DNA from: Phytoactinopolyspora endophytica | GTDB taxonomy: Bacteria > Actinomycetota > Actinomycetes > Jiangellales > Jiangellaceae | DNA length: 11,038 nucleotides | Direction of reading: 5' to 3' | Assembly (NCBI RefSeq): GCF_004138495.1 | Contig: NZ_ML142854.1 | Span: 30,182 to 41,219, forward strand | Shown here: piece by piece, positions 1 through 7,860 of the stretch | Position numbering within the stretch: the stretch's first letter is position 1 | Layout of the letters: each line of letters begins with the position of its first letter | Position numbers and translations under genes: made by a program | Notes under the pieces: generated by a model | Seen by the model: the letters and a program-made list of their open reading frames with translations, nothing else | What the model was told of the DNA's origin: nothing | Database searches by the model: none

Positions 1-138
1 ACGTCGAAACACTGGACTACCCAGATTCTTGACGTTGCTCGAACGCGGCCCGAATTCCGCGGACGGCTCCGGGCTCGTGAACCGGGCGGTGACCTCATAT
101 TCTCGGGAGGGGACGACGAGCCCACACGCCAGACAGAG

Positions 139-969
139 ATGATGCATATGAATCAAACCGGTACTGACCAACCCGTACGGCGCACTGCCGCATTCTTCGA
201 TCTTGACAAGACGGTGATAGCCAAGTCGAGCACCCTTGCCTTCTCCCGGAGCTTCTACCAAGGCGGCCTGATCAACCGCCGTGCTGTGCTGCGAAGTGCG
301 TACGCACAGTTCGTTTACCTCGTGGGTGGTGCCGACCACGACCAGATGGAGCGTATGCGGGAGTACCTTTCCGGGCTGGTGACCGGTTGGGAGGTCCAGG
401 CGGTCAAGGACATCGTCGCCGAAGCAATGCACACGATCGTCGACCCGATCGTCTATGACGAAGCCATCACCTTGATCGAGGAGCATCACCTCGCCGGGCG
501 GGACGTCGTCGTCGTGTCCTCCAGTGGTGTCGAAGTCGTGGAGCCGATCGGGGAGATGCTGGGCGCGGATAAGATCATCGCCACCCGGATGGTGGTGGAA
601 GACGGAAAGTACAGCGGCGAGATCGAGTACTACGCCTACGGCGAGAACAAGGCCGAGGCGATCAGGAAGCTGGCGGTGGACGAGGGCTACGACCTGACCC
701 GTAGCTATGCCTACTCCGACTCGGCGACCGACCTGCCGATGCTCGAGGTCGTGGGTCATCCGTATGCCGTGAACCCGGACCGTTCATTGCGCAAGGCGTC
801 CGCCGACCGGGGTTGGCCGGTACTCGTGTTCTCCAAGCCGGTCGCGCTACGCCAGCGAGCGTCGTCGATCCGGGACGCCCCGAAACCGGCCATAGCGGCC
901 GCCGCACTCGGAGCGGGCGCCGCAGCCGCGGGTTTGGCCTGGTACGCCGTCCGTCGTCGAGGTCGCTAG
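139..969 (+). CDS. HAD-IB family hydrolase (SerB-like phosphatase fold) with C-terminal hydrophobic segment
   Basis: Predicted Mg-dependent phosphomonoesterase of HAD subfamily IB; the substrate cannot be read from sequence. Motif I is FFDLDKT, with nucleophile D21 and acid D23. The motif II serines are at 127-129, a motif III lysine is K171 in GENK, and motif IV is YSDSATD with D194 and D199. The cap region lies between residues 35 and 120. Residues 250-270 are an Ala/Gly-rich hydrophobic stretch followed by VRRRGR, which looks like a single C-terminal membrane anchor. The 276-residue length is usual for these actinobacterial proteins. The start is uncertain: ATGs lie at 139, 142 and 148, Shine-Dalgarno support is weak (a GGGAGGGG run sits about 25 bases upstream), and the frame stays open to the window edge. 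The upstream residues do not resemble the family, so 139-148 is preferred. The stop is shared head-on with the minus-strand peptidase. Confident on family, not on substrate. Confidence 0.9.
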   Translation: MMHMNQTGTDQPVRRTAAFFDLDKTVIAKSSTLAFSRSFYQGGLINRRAVLRSAYAQFVYLVGGADHDQMERMREYLSGLVTGWEVQAVKDIVAEAMHTIVDPIVYDEAITLIEEHHLAGRDVVVVSSSGVEVVEPIGEMLGADKIIATRMVVEDGKYSGEIEYYAYGENKAEAIRKLAVDEGYDLTRSYAYSDSATDLPMLEVVGHPYAVNPDRSLRKASADRGWPVLVFSKPVALRQRASSIRDAPKPAIAAAALGAGAAAAGLAWYAVRRRGR

Positions 970-2408
970 CGCGTCGACAGGGCTCGCCGCACCCACCCCT
1001 CGATCTCCTCGGCCGAGATGGGCAGCGTCCCGGACAGGACGTCCGCTCCCTCCTCGGTGACCAGCAAGTCGTCCTCCAGCCGGATGCCGACGCCCCTGAG
1101 CTCTGGTGGGACGGTCGTGTCGTGGGTATGGAAGTACAGTCCCGGCTCCACTGTGAGGACCATGCCCGGCGCCATCGTCCCGCCCTGGTAGGCCTCGTAG
1201 CTCGAACGCGTGCAGTCATGCACGTCCAGCCCGAGGTGGTGCCCGATACCGCACACCAGATAGCGGCGGTGCTGCTGGCCCTGCGGTGAGAGTGCCTCGT
1301 CCACGGAGACCGGGAGAAGACCCCAGTCATGCAGCCCTCGCGCGATCACTTCCATCGCCGCGAAATGGAAGTCGGAATAGGTGCGGCCGGGCCGTACGTG
1401 CGACATGGCCCTCCGGTGAGCGTTCTCCACCAGGTCGTGGACGCGCCGCTCCGCGTCGGAGAACCGCCCGCTGGGCGGCACGGTCCGGGTGACGTCCGCG
1501 GTGTAGAGCGTCCGCGTCTCCACCCCCATGTCGAGCAGCAACGGCGCCGACGGCAGCACAGGTCCGTCGCACCGCACCCAGTGCAGTGTCGGCGAGTGCG
1601 GACCGGAGCCGACGATCGTCGCGTATCCAGGACCGTTTCCCACGGTACGGGCGTGCCGGTCGAAGGTGCCCTGCAACCACCGCTCGCCACCCCCTGCCAC
1701 CGCCGCCGGGATCTCCGCCAGGACCGCGTCGAACCCCGCGACCGTGTCGTCGACGGCCTGCCTGAGCTGGTCGACCTCCCAGGGATCCTTCACCATCCGC
1801 AGATCCGAGAGAGCAGTCGAGAGCTCGCTCTCGACCTGCAGGCCGTGCCGTCGGACCAGGTCGGGATCGGTACCGGCGCTCGCCCACGCACCGGGCGTAG
1901 CGGCGAGCACCTCGTCGAGATCGGCGAGGGGCCGGACCTGTATGCCGAGCGCCGATGACCATGTGGCCAGACCTGCGGACGCGCCGACCCAGAGCTCGCC
2001 GTACTCGGCGTCGGAGAAGAACCCGTTCTCCCCGGGCCGGGCCGGCGGGGGCATGAACAGCGTCGCGGTGTGGTCCGATGCGCCGGCTCGTATGACGAGC
2101 ACGGCGTGTTGAACGCCGCACCCCGCAAGCCAGACGAAATCGCTGTCCGCCCGGAAGTCATAGGCGGTGTCGTTGCTGCGTACCGGTGCCCGGCCCGCCC
2201 CGACGACGATCACGTCGGCGCCGGCACGCTCGATCAGCCGCGAGCGGTGCGCTCGGGCAGCCCGCGCCGCACCTTCGGACACCGGCGCTTCGACGTCGGG
2301 TTCGGCCCATCCGGACCCGATCGACTGAACGAACGCCGGTACCTCGGCGAGGCGTGGTACCCGGGTGCCCGCGTACGGCGGCGGTAGGATCGTCCGGCTC
2401 ATCATCAT
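966..2408 (-). CDS. pepP: Xaa-Pro aminopeptidase (aminopeptidase P, family M24)
   Basis: Removes the N-terminal residue of peptides whose second residue is proline, using a two-metal centre. The AMP_N-type N-terminal domain spans about residues 45-185, with YDFRADSDFVWLAG at 83-96. The pita-bread M24 domain spans about 205-460. All five metal ligands are visible: D293 (LLLDMG), D305 (TADVTRT), H390 (GIGHHLG), E421 (TVEPGLYF) and E445 (IRLEDD). H276 (LHW) and H397 (DVHD) match the other two active-site histidines of E. coli PepP. No signal peptide is seen, so it is probably cytoplasmic. It is the last gene of the operon and overlaps the DppF stop by ATGA. The start has three ATGs in a row (2408, 2405, 2402). 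A GAGGAGG touches the first, so the third has the best spacing and the mature protein may be 478 residues. Whether it accepts hydroxyproline is unknown. Confidence 0.93.
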   Translation of the reverse strand: MMMSRTILPPPYAGTRVPRLAEVPAFVQSIGSGWAEPDVEAPVSEGAARAARAHRSRLIERAGADVIVVGAGRAPVRSNDTAYDFRADSDFVWLAGCGVQHAVLVIRAGASDHTATLFMPPPARPGENGFFSDAEYGELWVGASAGLATWSSALGIQVRPLADLDEVLAATPGAWASAGTDPDLVRRHGLQVESELSTALSDLRMVKDPWEVDQLRQAVDDTVAGFDAVLAEIPAAVAGGGERWLQGTFDRHARTVGNGPGYATIVGSGPHSPTLHWVRCDGPVLPSAPLLLDMGVETRTLYTADVTRTVPPSGRFSDAERRVHDLVENAHRRAMSHVRPGRTYSDFHFAAMEVIARGLHDWGLLPVSVDEALSPQGQQHRRYLVCGIGHHLGLDVHDCTRSSYEAYQGGTMAPGMVLTVEPGLYFHTHDTTVPPELRGVGIRLEDDLLVTEEGADVLSGTLPISAEEIEGWVRRALSTR

Positions 2409-3256
2409 CCTCCTCTACGATCGTGGGCTCGTGCCCGCCTGGCGGCTTGCCATTCGGGACGGATCCGCGGAACTGCGGCGAGCAACGTGCGGGTGTACTC
2501 GTCCGCCGGTTCGCGGAAGACCGCGTCTCGCTCGCCCGTCTCCACGACCCGGCCCTGGTTCATCACGGCCACCCGATGAGCGATCTGCCGGACGACGGCG
2601 AGGTCGTGGGCGATGAAGAGGTAGGTGAGCCCCTCTTCCTGCTGGAGCTTGCGGAGCAGGTTGATGACCTGGGCCTGCACGGACACGTCCAACGCGGAGA
2701 CCGCCTCGTCGCAGACGACTACCTTTGGCCCGACGGCGAGCGCCCGGGCGATGCCGATGCGTTGCGCCTGTCCACCGGAGAACTGCGACGGGAACCGTGC
2801 GCTGTGGTCGGGGTTGAGCCCGACCCGTTCCATGAGTGAGCGGGTGAACGTCCGGGCGCCACCCGGCACCGTGCGTCCCTGGTAGACGAGCGGAGCCGTG
2901 ACGATCCGCTCGACCGTGTGCCGCGGGTTGAGAGAGGAGTACGGGTCCTGGAAGACCACCTGCACGTTTGAACGGAACCGGTACAGCTCGGCCCGTGACA
3001 GTCCGGTCACCTCCTCGCCTTGGAACTGCACGCTCCCGGAGGTCACGTCGAGCAGCCGGGCGATGAGCCGCGCCGTGGTCGACTTGCCCGAGCCCGACTC
3101 TCCGACGAGTGCCAGTGTCTCGCCGGCGTACAGGGTGAGATCGACGTCGTCCACGGCGCGCAGGATTCGCTTGTGTCCGAACAGCCCACCCTGATCTCGG
3201 AGGACGAACTCCTTGACCAGGTTGCGGGCCTGGAGGATCACCTCTGAGGTGGTCAT
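2405..3256 (-). CDS. Peptide/oligosaccharide ABC transporter ATP-binding protein, DppF/OppF type
   Basis: One of two ATPases that power the importer encoded just upstream; it acts on the inner face of the membrane. Walker A is GESGSGKST (52-60), the Q-loop is Q103 in [11 protein letters not shown], the signature is FSGGQAQR (159-166), and Walker B is [12 protein letters not shown] (179-190) with catalytic E184. The H-loop is H217 in IAHD. The [11 protein letters not shown] string is characteristic of the OppF/DppF half. Length is 283 residues. After [12 protein letters not shown] (252-263) there is only a short basic tail, and the cysteine-rich motif found at the C-terminus of many OppD/OppF proteins is missing. 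The start at 3256 is well supported by GGAGGTGA at 3267-3260. It overlaps the DppD stop by ATGA and the peptidase start by ATGA, so translation is probably coupled. Substrate specificity sits with the binding protein, so no precise symbol is given. Confidence 0.93.
   Translation of the reverse strand: MTTSEVILQARNLVKEFVLRDQGGLFGHKRILRAVDDVDLTLYAGETLALVGESGSGKSTTARLIARLLDVTSGSVQFQGEEVTGLSRAELYRFRSNVQVVFQDPYSSLNPRHTVERIVTAPLVYQGRTVPGGARTFTRSLMERVGLNPDHSARFPSQFSGGQAQRIGIARALAVGPKVVVCDEAVSALDVSVQAQVINLLRKLQQEEGLTYLFIAHDLAVVRQIAHRVAVMNQGRVVETGERDAVFREPADEYTRTLLAAVPRIRPEWQAARRARAHDRRGG
2409..2415 (-). promoter_or_regulatory. Ribosome binding site that decides the peptidase start
   Basis: GAGGAGG abuts the first of three consecutive ATG codons. 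Spacing is 0, 3 and 6 bases to the ATGs at 2408, 2405 and 2402, which favours the third. Confidence 0.6.
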
Positions 3257-4116
3257 CGCTCACCTCCGCGCGACGGTCCGGCGTCGCCGACGGCCCGCAG
3301 CTCGCCGACGTCGTCCTCCAGCTGCGGCACGGCATCGATCAATGCACACGTGTAGGGGTGCCGCGGATCGGAGAACAGCTGCTCGCAGCCTGCGTACTCG
3401 ACGCATTGCCCGGAGCGCATCACGACGACGTCGTCCGCCATCTCGCTGACCACGGCGAGGTCATGGGTGATGAGGACGAGACCGGCACCGGTGTCCTGCT
3501 GCACAGATCGCAGCAGGCGTAGGATCTGGGCCTGCACCGTGACGTCGAGTGCGGTGGTCGGCTCGTCGGCGATGATCAGGTCCGGTTCGGTGCTCAGGGC
3601 CATGGCGATCATGACCCGCTGACGCATGCCGCCGGAGAACTGGTGGGGATAATGATCCACCCGCCGGGCGGCGTCGGTGATCTGTACCCGTTCCATCGCC
3701 TCGACGACCACCTGACGAGCCTTCCGGCGGGTGACGTTCGGCCGATGCGCACGGTAGGCCTCCTCGATCTGCAGCCCGACTGTGTAGTAGGGGTTGAGCG
3801 AGGACAGCGGGTCCTGGAAGATCATCGCGATGCGGTCGCCTCGGATGCGGCGCATCTGGCGCTCGGGCAGCGACGAGATCTCCCGTCCGGCCAGGCGGAC
3901 GCGGCCGGTGCGCCGCGCCGTCGGCGGGAGCAGCCCCATTATGGCGAGGCTGGTCATGGACTTCCCGGAGCCCGATTCGCCCACGATGCCCAGTGACCGT
4001 CCCGGGTCGAGGGTGAAGCTGATCTCGTGCACCACGTCGGTCGGCCCGGCCGGGGACGGGAACGCGACGGTGAGGTCCTCGACCTCCAGCAGCGGTGCCG
4101 ACGATGGACTGCTCAT
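3253..4116 (-). CDS. Peptide/oligosaccharide ABC transporter ATP-binding protein, DppD/OppD type
   Basis: Partner ATPase of the DppF-like protein. Starting at the ATG at 4116 gives 287 residues beginning MSSPSSAP. Walker A is GESGSGKS (46-53), the Q-loop is Q101 in [11 protein letters not shown], the signature is FSGGMRQR (160-167), and Walker B is [12 protein letters not shown] (180-191) with E185. The H-loop is H218 in [14 protein letters not shown] is typical of the OppD/DppD half. The HPY element (RHPYT, 252-256) is present, but the protein ends about 30 residues later without the CxxxxxC-type tail of longer OppD proteins. The same frame stays open for 312 codons upstream, inside the permease gene. 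That extension is arginine/proline-rich noise typical of high-GC DNA, and the ATGA overlap with the permease stop (4113-4116) fixes the start here. Shine-Dalgarno support is weak, so it probably relies on coupling. Confidence 0.92.
   Translation of the reverse strand: MSSPSSAPLLEVEDLTVAFPSPAGPTDVVHEISFTLDPGRSLGIVGESGSGKSMTSLAIMGLLPPTARRTGRVRLAGREISSLPERQMRRIRGDRIAMIFQDPLSSLNPYYTVGLQIEEAYRAHRPNVTRRKARQVVVEAMERVQITDAARRVDHYPHQFSGGMRQRVMIAMALSTEPDLIIADEPTTALDVTVQAQILRLLRSVQQDTGAGLVLITHDLAVVSEMADDVVVMRSGQCVEYAGCEQLFSDPRHPYTCALIDAVPQLEDDVGELRAVGDAGPSRGGER
3260..3267 (-). promoter_or_regulatory. Strong ribosome binding site of the DppF-like gene
   Basis: GGAGGTGA, a full anti-16S match, lies inside the end of the DppD-like gene three bases before the DppF-like ATG. 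It gives that gene its own initiation signal in addition to the ATGA coupling. Confidence 0.7.
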
Positions 4117-5108
4117 ACCGACTTCACCCTCACTCTCGGGTCCAGGGCGGTGTAGGTCAGGTCGACGACGACGTTCCCGGCGACGACGAAGAACGCCGCG
4201 AGCAGGGTGACGCCCATGATCACCGGCTGGTCGTTGCTGCTGATGGCGTCCGCTGTCAATTTGCCCACGCCATTGAGGCCGAAGACCGACTCGGTGATGA
4301 GCGCACCTCCCAGGAGGCCGGCGAAGTCCATCCCGAAGATGGTGGTGATGGGGGTGAGAGCCGGCCGTAGCGCGTGCCGTCGGACCACCAGGTGGCTGGG
4401 GAGCCCTTTCGCCCGGGCGGTGCGCACGTAGTTCTCCGCGAGCGTGTCGATGACGTTGGCCCGGGTGAGCCGCGCGTAGACCGATGCGTAGGCGAAGGCC
4501 AGCACGGTCCACGGCATGAGGTAGTTGGCGAACCACTGCCACGGATCCGCGGCGAAACCGACCGCCTGCGGGAAGGGGAGCCATTCCAGCTGGACGACCA
4601 GCACGTACTGGAGGACGAGCGCGAAGACGTAGTTCGGTATCGACAGGCCGGACAACGCGACCAGCATGGCGCCACGATCCCACCAGGTGCCCTGCTTGAG
4701 GGCGCTGATGAGACCACCGACGACGCCGGCGAGCAACCAGAGCACGGCGGCCCCGATGGCGACGGTCACCGTCACGGGGAGCCGTTCGGTGACCATCTCC
4801 CAGACAGGTTGGCTGGATTGGAAGGAGTAGCCGAGACAGGGTGCGGCGCAGTGCGTGGCAGCGTCGCCGGCTCCGTAGGTCCGGCCCGCGAAGAGGCCGC
4901 CTACGAAGCTGAGGAACTGCGAGAGCAGCGGCTCGTCCAGGCCCAGGTTCGCGCGGATCTGGTCGATCAGCTCGGGGGTGCAGTTCTTCCCGCAGATCTG
5001 CACGGCCGGGTCGGGAGAGAGGACGAAGAACACGGCGAACGTACAGACGCACACCAGCAACAGGATGAGTATCAGGCCGCTGAGCCGGGCGAGAAGAAAA
5101 CGGAGCAT
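4113..5108 (-). CDS. ABC transporter permease, DppB/OppB type
   Basis: One of the two membrane subunits of the importer. It is 331 residues with a hydrophobic first helix (about 7-30) and further membrane segments near 111-137, 146-172, 196-215, 258-275 and 295-320. The cytoplasmic EAA loop that docks on the ATPases lies at about 226-249 (NYVRTARAKGLPS followed by RRHALRPAL). A large extracytoplasmic region between the first two helices carries two CxxxC pairs, C39/C43 and C87/C91. The second sits in an insert ending in PCLGYSF, a layout I recall from actinobacterial DppB proteins. The ATG at 5108 overlaps the DppC stop by one base (TGATG), with GGGAGG about nine bases upstream. It ends in an ATGA overlap with the DppD-like gene. 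Confidence 0.93.
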   Translation of the reverse strand: MLRFLLARLSGLILILLLVCVCTFAVFFVLSPDPAVQICGKNCTPELIDQIRANLGLDEPLLSQFLSFVGGLFAGRTYGAGDAATHCAAPCLGYSFQSSQPVWEMVTERLPVTVTVAIGAAVLWLLAGVVGGLISALKQGTWWDRGAMLVALSGLSIPNYVFALVLQYVLVVQLEWLPFPQAVGFAADPWQWFANYLMPWTVLAFAYASVYARLTRANVIDTLAENYVRTARAKGLPSHLVVRRHALRPALTPITTIFGMDFAGLLGGALITESVFGLNGVGKLTADAISSNDQPVIMGVTLLAAFFVVAGNVVVDLTYTALDPRVRVKSV

Positions 5109-6058
5109 CAGGGCGCGCCTCCCGGTTCCAGGACCGCGCGGAGACGGTCGCCGAGCACGGTGAACGAGAGGACGAGCAGGAACAGGAAGGCCCCGGGTAT
5201 CGCGAAGTACGTGGGCACCACCGAGTACCAGCTCACCGACGAGGCGATCATCTGGCCCCAGGACGGCGTCGGCGGGTTCACTCCCACGCCGAGGAAGGAC
5301 AGCCCCGCTTCGGTCCCGATGTAGCCGGGGATCGCCAGCGTCGCCAGGACGATGATCGTCGAGCGCAGGTTGGGCAGGATCTCTTTGAAGACGATCGCCG
5401 CGCCACCGGCACCTGATGCGCGTGCGGCTTCGACGAACTCACGCTGGGCGAGCGAGATCGTCTGACCGCGCACTACCCGGGCCAGGTATGGCCAGCCGAA
5501 GAGCGAGATGACGACGACCAGCATGACGGCGCGGTTGCCGGCGGGGATGGCGGACAGGATGGCGATCATGAAGATCAGGGCGGGGAAGCCCATGAGCAGG
5601 TCCATGACACGCGAGATGGCCCAGTCCACCTTGCCGCCGTGGAATCCGGCGAGCAGGCCGAAGACCACGCCGAGCAGCGTCGTGAGTGCGGTAGCGGAGA
5701 TCGCGATCAGCATCGACACGCGCGCTCCATAGACGATCCGGGCGAAGATGTCCCGCCCGCTGCCGGGCTCGACCCCGAACCAGTGGTCGAGCCCGGCGCC
5801 GCCCCATGCACCCAGCGGGGCACCGGCCATGTCAGGGTCGACGGCGGACTGGTCGAACTCGTACGGCCCCCACCCGCTGACCTTCACGAGCAGCGGCGCC
5901 AGGGCTGCCATGAGCACGATGAGCAGGATGTACGACGCACCGAGCGCCGCGCCCCGGTCGGCGGCCAGCGAGCGGAGGATCCTCCGCTCAGGCGTGCCCT
6001 GCGCGAGCGGTGGCGGGCCCCCTTCCGTCATCTCGGGCTGAGACTGGACTGTGGCCAT
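5108..6058 (-). CDS. ABC transporter permease, DppC/OppC type
   Basis: Second membrane subunit of the importer, 316 residues. A soluble N-terminal stretch (1-35) precedes the first helix at about 38-60. The family motif before helix 2 is seen at 94-114 (FGVEPGSGRDIFARIVYGAR). Further helices lie at about 113-138, 158-195 (two closely spaced), 236-256 and 285-305. The EAA loop is at about 209-231 (EAARASGAGG followed by KEILPN). SFLGVGVNPPTPSWG (254-268) is also typical of DppC. The gene begins one base after the binding-protein stop (TGA C ATG). There is no clear Shine-Dalgarno, so initiation probably depends on ribosomes finishing the upstream gene. It overlaps the DppB-like gene by one base. 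Confidence 0.93.
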   Translation of the reverse strand: MATVQSQPEMTEGGPPPLAQGTPERRILRSLAADRGAALGASYILLIVLMAALAPLLVKVSGWGPYEFDQSAVDPDMAGAPLGAWGGAGLDHWFGVEPGSGRDIFARIVYGARVSMLIAISATALTTLLGVVFGLLAGFHGGKVDWAISRVMDLLMGFPALIFMIAILSAIPAGNRAVMLVVVISLFGWPYLARVVRGQTISLAQREFVEAARASGAGGAAIVFKEILPNLRSTIIVLATLAIPGYIGTEAGLSFLGVGVNPPTPSWGQMIASSVSWYSVVPTYFAIPGAFLFLLVLSFTVLGDRLRAVLEPGGAP

Positions 6059-6059
6059 G

Positions 6060-7796
6060 TCAGCCGCGTTCTGGATCGCGCAGCCCGACGAGGACGAGGT
6101 CGATACCGCCGGTCGCCACTCCAGGAGACGAATGCAACCCGGTCACGTTCTCGCCGGGCACCGTGATGTTCCCCTCGACGACCAGCGGCACGATCGGCGC
6201 GAGCTCCATGATCTCCTCGTCCAGCTGGCCCCATTCCTCGTTGGCGGCGTCTAGGTCCGTCATCGCCGTGATCTCGTCGATGCGCGCGTTCACGGTCTCG
6301 TCATTGATCTGGGCGAGATTCGCGTTGCCACGGTCGGTGATGTTGCGCCCGTCGAACAGAGGCGGAAGGAACGTGCTGGCCGAGGATGCCCAGTCCGGGC
6401 ACCAGCCAGTGATGGCGGCGTCGTTCTGCAGCTCAGGCGTCCCGATCGTCTCGTAGAACGTCGACGTGTCGATCACGTTGAGCTCCACGTCGATCCCGAC
6501 GTTTCCCAGCGACTGCTGGATCGCCTCCGCCTGCGCCTGCATCTTCGGTTGCGATCGGATGTCCAGCACCATGCTGAATCCGTCCGACTGACCGGCCTCG
6601 TCCAGCAGCGCTTGGGCGGCCTCGGCGTCGCCCGTGTGTCCCTCACTGGGGTAGATGTCGTAGTCCCGGTAGCCACCCACGGTGGGTGGGAGGATGGTGG
6701 TGGCGACGTCGGCGAGCTGGCCGCCGCCGCTGGCGACCTGCACGGCTGACTTGTCGACGGCGTAGTTGATGGCTTGCCTGACGCGGACGTCGTCGAGCGG
6801 CGGCTTGGTGCTGTTCAGGCCCATGTACGTGGTGCAGACGCCGGTGAAGCGCAGCGTCCGGTCCTCCATCTCCGGGCCCTGCAGACGCGGCAGCGTCGCC
6901 GGCTGTACCGAGCCCGAGATGGCGTTGACGTCCGCCCCTTGCCCGGCGAGCATGCGCTCGTCGATGGTCGCCGGGTCGAGCCCGATGACGAACTCCCACG
7001 CGTCCGGGTAGGCCTCGCGGACGTCGTCGGTCTCCGGGTCCCATTCCTCGTTGCGCTCGAGCTTGATCGAGCTGCCGGGTGAGTAGGACTCCAGCTTGTA
7101 CGGCCCGGAGGCGATGAGGCCGGTGATGAACTCGTCGCCGGCCCCGCTGCCCTCGGGGAACGGCACGAAGTTGGGCTGGGAGACGACGGAGCCGAACTCC
7201 GGGAACGGTTCCTTGAGATGGAAGACGATGGTCTTCTCGTCCGGGGTTTCGATGGTCTCCAGCGGTCCGGAACGGTACGGCCCCTCGTAGCCCTCGGGCG
7301 CGTCGATGACCTGGCGCGCGTAAGGCGAGCCGATGCCGATCTCGGGGTCCCAGGCACGCGAGACGCCGAACTTCACGTCCGCGGAGGTGATCGGCGTGCC
7401 GTCTTCGAACCTCACCCCGTCCTTGAGAGTGAATGTCCAGGTCAGTCCGTCCTCAGACGGCGTGCCGAGGTCGGTGGCCAGGTCGGGCACGATGGCGTTC
7501 GCGTCGTCGGCGTTGCCCGGCGCCGACGTCGTCAGTGTCCGGTAGACGAGCCGGTAGAAGTTGTTGACCCCGCCGTCCCACCCGCGTGCGGGATCCAAGT
7601 ACGAGAAGTCCGCGTTCTGCAGCATCTGGACGGTGCCACCCTCGGCCGGCGTGTCGGTGAAGGCCGATCCGTCTCCGGCCGAGCTCTCGTCGTCAGAGTC
7701 CGAGTCCGACGAGCCTGAAGAAGAGCAGGCGGTCAACGTGAGTACCGCGGCTGTGGCCACCATCGACAAGCGTACGAGAACAGTCCTGTTCATCAT
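6060..7796 (-). CDS. Family-5 extracellular solute-binding lipoprotein (DppA/OppA type)
   Basis: Captures the substrate outside the cell for the DppBCDF-like transporter. It has a lipoprotein signal peptide: basic N-terminus, hydrophobic 8-20, lipobox LTAC with lipidated C24. A Ser/Asp/Gly-rich linker (25-45) follows. The SBP_bac_5 core runs from about 55 to 560, with the family signature near 135-150 (PITSADVKFGVSRAWD). After the lipid cysteine only C321 and C466 are evident, a possible disulfide. The 578-residue length suits the family. Family 5 binds di- and oligopeptides, but also oligosaccharides, nickel and other ligands, so the ligand is not fixed. Two ATGs open the gene (7796, 7793); GAAAGGAG at 7806-7799 is better spaced for the second. 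It lies 64 bp after the glycosidase gene and 1 bp before the DppC-like gene. Confidence 0.93.
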   Translation of the reverse strand: MMNRTVLVRLSMVATAAVLTLTACSSSGSSDSDSDDESSAGDGSAFTDTPAEGGTVQMLQNADFSYLDPARGWDGGVNNFYRLVYRTLTTSAPGNADDANAIVPDLATDLGTPSEDGLTWTFTLKDGVRFEDGTPITSADVKFGVSRAWDPEIGIGSPYARQVIDAPEGYEGPYRSGPLETIETPDEKTIVFHLKEPFPEFGSVVSQPNFVPFPEGSGAGDEFITGLIASGPYKLESYSPGSSIKLERNEEWDPETDDVREAYPDAWEFVIGLDPATIDERMLAGQGADVNAISGSVQPATLPRLQGPEMEDRTLRFTGVCTTYMGLNSTKPPLDDVRVRQAINYAVDKSAVQVASGGGQLADVATTILPPTVGGYRDYDIYPSEGHTGDAEAAQALLDEAGQSDGFSMVLDIRSQPKMQAQAEAIQQSLGNVGIDVELNVIDTSTFYETIGTPELQNDAAITGWCPDWASSASTFLPPLFDGRNITDRGNANLAQINDETVNARIDEITAMTDLDAANEEWGQLDEEIMELAPIVPLVVEGNITVPGENVTGLHSSPGVATGGIDLVLVGLRDPERG

Positions 7797-7812
7797 GGCT
7801 CCTTTCGGTTAT

Positions 7813-7839
7813 GTCCGGGAAACGTCCACGAGCCCGGAC
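7813..7839. repeat. Inverted repeat in the glycosidase/binding-protein spacer
   Basis: GTCCGGG (7813-7819) and CCCGGAC (7833-7839) form a perfect 7-bp, GC-rich stem with a 13-base loop within the 64-bp spacer. A second stem, ACGTCC (7822-7827) with GGACGT (7836-7841), uses some of the same bases, so the two cannot form together. No run of U follows on the minus strand, so a standard intrinsic terminator is not supported. A processing or transcript-stabilising hairpin that sets binding-protein levels is more likely. Confidence 0.5.
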
Positions 7840-7860
7840 GTCAGACGACGACGTGATCGG

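Noticed and set aside
1..138. Possible upstream gene fragment or longer N-terminus of the HAD protein
   Set aside because: The HAD frame is open to the edge, but the residues do not resemble the family and no good start is visible. TATTCT at 98-103 could be a -10 box, but no matching -35 was found.
4117..5052. A 312-codon open frame upstream of and in frame with the DppD-like gene
   Set aside because: It overlaps the clearly real DppB-like permease on the same strand. Its translation is Arg/Pro/Gly-rich without any domain, as expected for shifted frames in high-GC DNA. The DppD start is fixed by the ATGA overlap.
4374..5324. A long plus-strand open frame (316 codons) antisense to the permeases
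   Set aside because: It is opposite two permease genes with full family motifs, has no recognisable domain, and reflects GC-rich codon structure.
6673..6689. Near-perfect palindrome CCACCCAC-G-GTGGGTGG
   Set aside because: It lies inside the binding-protein gene and encodes part of PPTVGGY. The 1-base centre is poor for a hairpin, and position and context give no regulatory role, so it is most likely codon-driven.
7813..7839. Intrinsic terminator between the glycosidase and binding-protein genes
   Set aside because: A GC-rich stem exists but no U-tract follows it on the transcribed strand, and the genes appear functionally linked.
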